Shown here: one piece after another, positions 23,744 through 27,211 of the stretch
Layout: the number at the start of each line of letters is the position of its first letter
Numbering within the stretch: the stretch's first letter is position 1
NCBI GenBank assembly: GCA_900544705.1
Contig: UQWH01000023.1
Coordinates: 1-27,211, forward strand
Reading direction: 5' to 3'
DNA length: 27,211 bases
Source: an uncultured Eubacteriales bacterium
GTDB lineage: Bacteria > Bacillota > Clostridia > Oscillospirales > Oscillospiraceae
Made by a program: the position numbers and the translations under genes
Notes under the pieces: generated by a model
What the model was told of the DNA's origin: nothing
The model's input: the letters and a program-made list of their open reading frames with translations, nothing else
The model's database searches: none

Positions 23744-25783
23744 ATGAAACAAAACTACTTGCGGCTCGGCGCGCTGCTGCTGTGCCTCGTGTGTCTTCTG
23801 TCGCTGCCCGCCCGCGCGGTCGAGGGTACAAGCTACACTTACACGCTTTCCGCCGACCGTACAAAGCTCGTCCTGACAGCCGACGCCTATCTGCCCGCCG
23901 GCATCTATTTTGCAGGTGCGGGCCTAAGCTCGCCCGAGGACTTATATCTTTGCGGGCGGGAGCTTTACATCGCGGATACCGGCAACCACCGCATTGTGGT
24001 CTATTCCATGGACACGGGTAGCCTGACCTCCTTCGGAGAGAACGATCTGAAAAAGCCCACCGGTCTCAGTGTGGACGGCGCGGGCAGGGTATACGTCGCC
24101 GATTACGGCGCGGAGCAGGTCGTGATCTTTGCACCCGACCGGAGCGTGGAGCGCTGCCTGACGCGCCCGACGGAGGCATATTACGGTGCAAGTCCCTATA
24201 AGCCGCAGAAGGTGGATCTGGACAGCTACGGCAATCTGTTTGTTATCAGTGAGGGCACCTACGAGGGAATTTTGCAGTTCGACCGAAACGGGAACTTCAA
24301 CGGCTTCTTCGGCGCGAATAAGACGAAGGGTCTGAGTGCGGTGGAGTGGTTCCAGAAGATCTTCTACACCGAGGAGCAGAAGTCCAAGATGTCCTTCCGC
24401 ACGCCGCCGAATATCGTTGCGCTGGACGTCGCGGCCTCCGACATGGTCTTTTCCGTCACGCAGAACGACCGAAAGCAGGCCATCAAAAAGCTGAATATGG
24501 CGGGGGTCAATGTCTATTCGGACGGTCTCGACTGGGGCTATGGAAACTATGCCGACGTTGCCGTTCTGCCCGACGGCAGTGTCTTTGCCGTGACGGCTAC
24601 GGGATTGATCAACGAATTCAGTGAGGAAGGGGACTTCCTTCTGGAATTCGGCGGCGAAGCCAAGAAAACCGACCGCAGCGGTCTGACCGCCGTGGTCAGC
24701 GCGATCGAGGCGGACGAAAACTGCAATCTCTATGTCCTCGACAAAGAGCGCGGTGTGGTTCAGGTATGGTATCCCACGGACTATGCCAAGCTCCTGCACC
24801 GCGCCGAGGCCGATTTCAAGCAGGGGCATTACGAGGACAGCCTTGCTGCATGGACGCAGATCTTACGAATGAATCCAACGGCTTACATGTCCAACCTCGG
24901 CTATGCCAGGGCGCTGTTCCAGCTCGGACGCTACAGCGAGGCGGCGGAGAGCTTCCGCGATATTCGCCACGAAAACGGCTACTCCGACTGCTTCTGGGAG
25001 CTGCGCAGCGCGTGGATGCGCGCAAACATGGGGAAAATTTTGACCGGGCTTGCCGGTTTTTCCGTCCTGTGCGCGCTTCTGGAGCTTCTGCAAAAGCGCT
25101 TCGGCTGGCAGGACGCGCTCTCCGAGCGCTACACGCGCTGGTGCGGCAGACATAAGCTGGGCCGGGCGCTGACCGCGGATGTGTTCTATTTCCTGCGTCA
25201 TCCCATCGATGGCGTTTACTACCTGAAGATCGGAGAGCGCGGCAGCGTGGCCGCGGCGTCGATCCTCTATTTTGCGGCGCTGGCGATCTACATGCTCTGC
25301 CGCGGACTGACGTCCTTTGTGTTCGGCGGCGGGTATTCCTACTACAATGACCCGGTTGCAATTCTGCTGATCGTCCTCGCGCCGTCCGTACTGTTTCTGT
25401 TTGGCAGCTATCTGGTCAGTGCCATCCACGACGGCGAGGGCAGCCTGAAAACGGTGTATATCACCTTTGCCTACAGCCTCTCCGCCTTTGTGCTCGGCTG
25501 GCCGCTTCTGACGCTGCTATCCCACGCCTTCACGCTTACGGAGCTGTTTGTCTACCGGCTGCTGGCTTTCCTGATTCTGGGCTATACCGGCACGCTGATT
25601 TTCGTCAGCATCAAGGAGGCGCAGGTCTATTCTCTGCGCAAGACGGCCGCGAACATTTTCCTCACGCTGTTTTTCATGGCGGTGGCGATCCTTGCGGCAG
25701 TCATCCTCTTTATCCTCTGGCGTGAGCTGCTGTCTTATCTTTTGGAAGTTTTTGAGGAGGTGCGTTACCGTGTGTTTTCATAA
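23744..25783 (+). CDS. Secreted NHL-propeller/TPR protein with a Yip1-like membrane domain
   Basis: The predicted 679-residue protein has a signal peptide (cleavage near PARA, residue 25), an NHL-type beta-propeller (about 50-345) with repeats such as SSPEDLYLCGRELYIADTGN, KKPTGLSVDGAGRVYVADYG and KVDLDSYGNLFVIS, a TPR pair (about 350-425; FKQGHYEDSLAAWTQILRMNP, ALFQLGRYSEAAESF), one membrane helix near 440 and a C-terminal multi-helix domain of Yip1 type (about 485-665; DVFYFLRHPIDGVYYLK). The propeller and TPR should lie outside the cell. Propeller and TPR are protein- or ligand-binding scaffolds, so it may organise the importer at the surface, but no function is known to me. AGGAGGG lies six bases before the ATG and overlaps the permease stop, tying it to the operon. 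Confidence 0.82.
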   Translation: MKQNYLRLGALLLCLVCLLSLPARAVEGTSYTYTLSADRTKLVLTADAYLPAGIYFAGAGLSSPEDLYLCGRELYIADTGNHRIVVYSMDTGSLTSFGENDLKKPTGLSVDGAGRVYVADYGAEQVVIFAPDRSVERCLTRPTEAYYGASPYKPQKVDLDSYGNLFVISEGTYEGILQFDRNGNFNGFFGANKTKGLSAVEWFQKIFYTEEQKSKMSFRTPPNIVALDVAASDMVFSVTQNDRKQAIKKLNMAGVNVYSDGLDWGYGNYADVAVLPDGSVFAVTATGLINEFSEEGDFLLEFGGEAKKTDRSGLTAVVSAIEADENCNLYVLDKERGVVQVWYPTDYAKLLHRAEADFKQGHYEDSLAAWTQILRMNPTAYMSNLGYARALFQLGRYSEAAESFRDIRHENGYSDCFWELRSAWMRANMGKILTGLAGFSVLCALLELLQKRFGWQDALSERYTRWCGRHKLGRALTADVFYFLRHPIDGVYYLKIGERGSVAAASILYFAALAIYMLCRGLTSFVFGGGYSYYNDPVAILLIVLAPSVLFLFGSYLVSAIHDGEGSLKTVYITFAYSLSAFVLGWPLLTLLSHAFTLTELFVYRLLAFLILGYTGTLIFVSIKEAQVYSLRKTAANIFLTLFFMAVAILAAVILFILWRELLSYLLEVFEEVRYRVFS

Positions 25784-27211
25784 ATGGTTTGTCCGGCTCG
25801 GTGCGCTGCTTCTGAGCGCGGCACTGCTGACACTCTGCACCTTTGCCGCAGACGAGACGCCCATGACCGACGGCCTGCTGGAGGCCAATTCCAACCGGCA
25901 GGTGCACTCCTTCTCCGACGCGCCGGTGGAAAGTCAATTTACCACGGAAGGCTTTGAAAAAATCGGAGAAACACAGGAACTCGAGCTTTATCTCAACCGG
26001 CAGGAGGCCGCGCTGCGCATCCGCAGCAAGGCCACGGGCTATGTCTGGGGAGCGCTTCCCATTGGCGAAGCCGAGGGGCTCAACACCGCGTGGCGCTGCT
26101 ACGGCAACGGCCTCGTGTCCATCGAATGCGTGAACGTCGAGGGCGCGGAGAGCCGCGTCAGCATCGGAAAGGACGGCAAGACGGAGTACGAAGTCTTGGA
26201 CGATGGCCTTCTTTGCAGCGTGGACTTCCGGCAGCAGGGGATCGCTTTTCAGGTAAAGGTCTCGTGGGCGGACAGCCGCGTGACACTTGAACTGGTGGAC
26301 GGCAGTCTTACCGAGCGCGGCGAGGGTTTCTTCCTCAAATCCATGAGCTTCCTGCCTTTTCTCGGCAGCTCCTATTCCGACACCGTGGACGGCTACATCC
26401 TGCTTCCCGACGGCTGCGGCGCGCTCATCCGCTACCGCAAGCCCGCCAATTACAGCTCGACCTACGCCGCGCGCATATATGGCAAGGATTACGGCATCGA
26501 ATCTCTGGCCAGCACTGCGGACAACACCGCCCGCCCGGAGGCGCAGGCGCTCATGCCCGTCTATGCAATGGTACACGGCGCGGGGCAGAATGGCTTTTTG
26601 GCGGTCGTGGACGAGGGCGCAGAGTATACCAGCATCGTCGCCGCGCCTGCACAGATGAACAACCCCTATAACTGGGCATCGGCACGCTTTGAATTTCGGC
26701 AGAAGTATGTGAAAAAAATCAACCGCAAGGAGGGGGCGGGTGCAAACGTCTATCAGGAAACGCCCAACGCGGTCGTGCCGAAGATCTCCTTCTATTTTAC
26801 GCAAGGCGAACAGGCCAATTACGACGGCATGGCGGTGCTCTACCGTCAGATGCTGATCGAACAGGGCGTTTTGACGCCGCTGACGAAGCAGGATGACACG
26901 GTCCCGCTGCACCTGGAGGTGCTGGGCGCGGACAAAAAGGAGAATTTCCTCTGGAACACAACGCAGGTCTTTACCACACTTGCGCAGGCGGAGGAGATGC
27001 GCCGGAGCCTTGCCGACGCGGGGATTACAAAGCTGGACATGGTGCTGCGTTGCTACGCAAAGAAAAACGAATGCGGCGCAAAGCTGCTGTCCCGTATCGG
27101 AAACAAAGAGGACATTGCCGCACTCGACCGCGCGCTGCGCGAGACGGGCGGCTCGCTCTCCCTCTATTTGGACCCCATTACAGCGAATGAGGATCAGATC
27201 ACGCTGCGCAC
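25770..27211 (+). CDS. DUF5696-type exported protein (5' part, cut by window edge)
   Basis: The frame is open from GTG 25770 to the window end, giving 480 residues without a stop. AGGAGGTG at 25755-25762 lies seven bases before the GTG, and the start overlaps the preceding gene by 14 bases. The N-terminus has a basic segment, a hydrophobic core (VRLGALLLSAALLTLCTFA) and a likely cleavage near residue 26. The mature part is beta-rich (LYLNRQEAALRIRSKATGYVWG, GYILLPDGCGALIRY, GQNGFLAVVDEGAEYTSIVAAP) and then turns into an alternating helix/strand region (FTTLAQAEEMRRSLADAGITKLDMVLRCY) that resembles the start of a TIM-barrel-like domain. I assign DUF5696 from remembered similarity in layout and neighbours (SBP, permeases, Yip1-type gene); this needs a profile search. 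A role in glycan processing at the surface is a guess. Confidence 0.68.
   Translation, partial: MCFHKWFVRLGALLLSAALLTLCTFAADETPMTDGLLEANSNRQVHSFSDAPVESQFTTEGFEKIGETQELELYLNRQEAALRIRSKATGYVWGALPIGEAEGLNTAWRCYGNGLVSIECVNVEGAESRVSIGKDGKTEYEVLDDGLLCSVDFRQQGIAFQVKVSWADSRVTLELVDGSLTERGEGFFLKSMSFLPFLGSSYSDTVDGYILLPDGCGALIRYRKPANYSSTYAARIYGKDYGIESLASTADNTARPEAQALMPVYAMVHGAGQNGFLAVVDEGAEYTSIVAAPAQMNNPYNWASARFEFRQKYVKKINRKEGAGANVYQETPNAVVPKISFYFTQGEQANYDGMAVLYRQMLIEQGVLTPLTKQDDTVPLHLEVLGADKKENFLWNTTQVFTTLAQAEEMRRSLADAGITKLDMVLRCYAKKNECGAKLLSRIGNKEDIAALDRALRETGGSLSLYLDPITANEDQITLR

Noticed and set aside
25710..26912. A 400-codon open frame on the - strand at the right end
   Set aside because: It lies opposite the DUF5696-type gene, which has a perfect ribosome binding site and signal peptide; the antisense peptide shows no domain.

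Overview
The window looks like the chromosome of a GC-rich, low-motility-of-evidence Gram-positive anaerobe, most likely a gut-type Clostridia (Oscillospiraceae-like). This rests on an AddAB recombination nuclease instead of RecBCD, strong AGGAGG-type ribosome binding sites, near-consensus sigma-A promoters, a lipobox-bearing solute-binding protein and MsmEFG-type sugar permeases that carry no dedicated ATPase. No rRNA, tRNA, CRISPR array, insertion sequence or phage gene was seen. The species cannot be named from the sequence alone.

Layout. Bases 1-121 are a short open segment with a perfect hairpin, perhaps the end of an upstream gene. Bases 127-6895 hold addB and addA, overlapping by 8 bases. 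An ICMT/PEMT-like membrane methyltransferase (7022-7624) follows with its own promoter. It is separated by a strong bidirectional terminator from a leftward pair, a MATE efflux gene followed by a MarR regulator. The MATE protein appears to lack its first membrane helix.

From 9600 to the end everything reads rightward and forms a glycan-use locus. A consensus promoter with a LacI-type operator at its start point drives a LacI regulator, a GH31 glycosidase, an unassigned (alpha/alpha)6-type glycosidase and a GH65 phosphorylase-type enzyme, all overlapping. None of the three enzymes has a signal peptide, so they should act in the cytoplasm. A second promoter, with an operator-like site between -35 and -10, drives the import and surface operon: a lipoprotein solute-binding protein, an mRNA stem-loop, a large membrane-anchored protein with beta-sandwich-like modules fused to a second solute-binding domain, two permeases, a secreted NHL-propeller/TPR protein with a Yip1-like membrane domain, and a DUF5696-type exported protein cut by the window edge.

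Inferred working model: the surface proteins capture an alpha-glucoside-type oligosaccharide, the permeases import it with an ATPase encoded elsewhere, and GH31, the unassigned hydrolase and GH65 break it down to glucose and a sugar phosphate. The LacI protein probably controls both operons, since related 14-bp sites (core AACCGTT) occur at both promoters and once more inside the GH31 gene. The anchored SBP fusion, the NHL/TPR/Yip1 protein and the DUF5696 protein together are the best candidate for an undescribed system.
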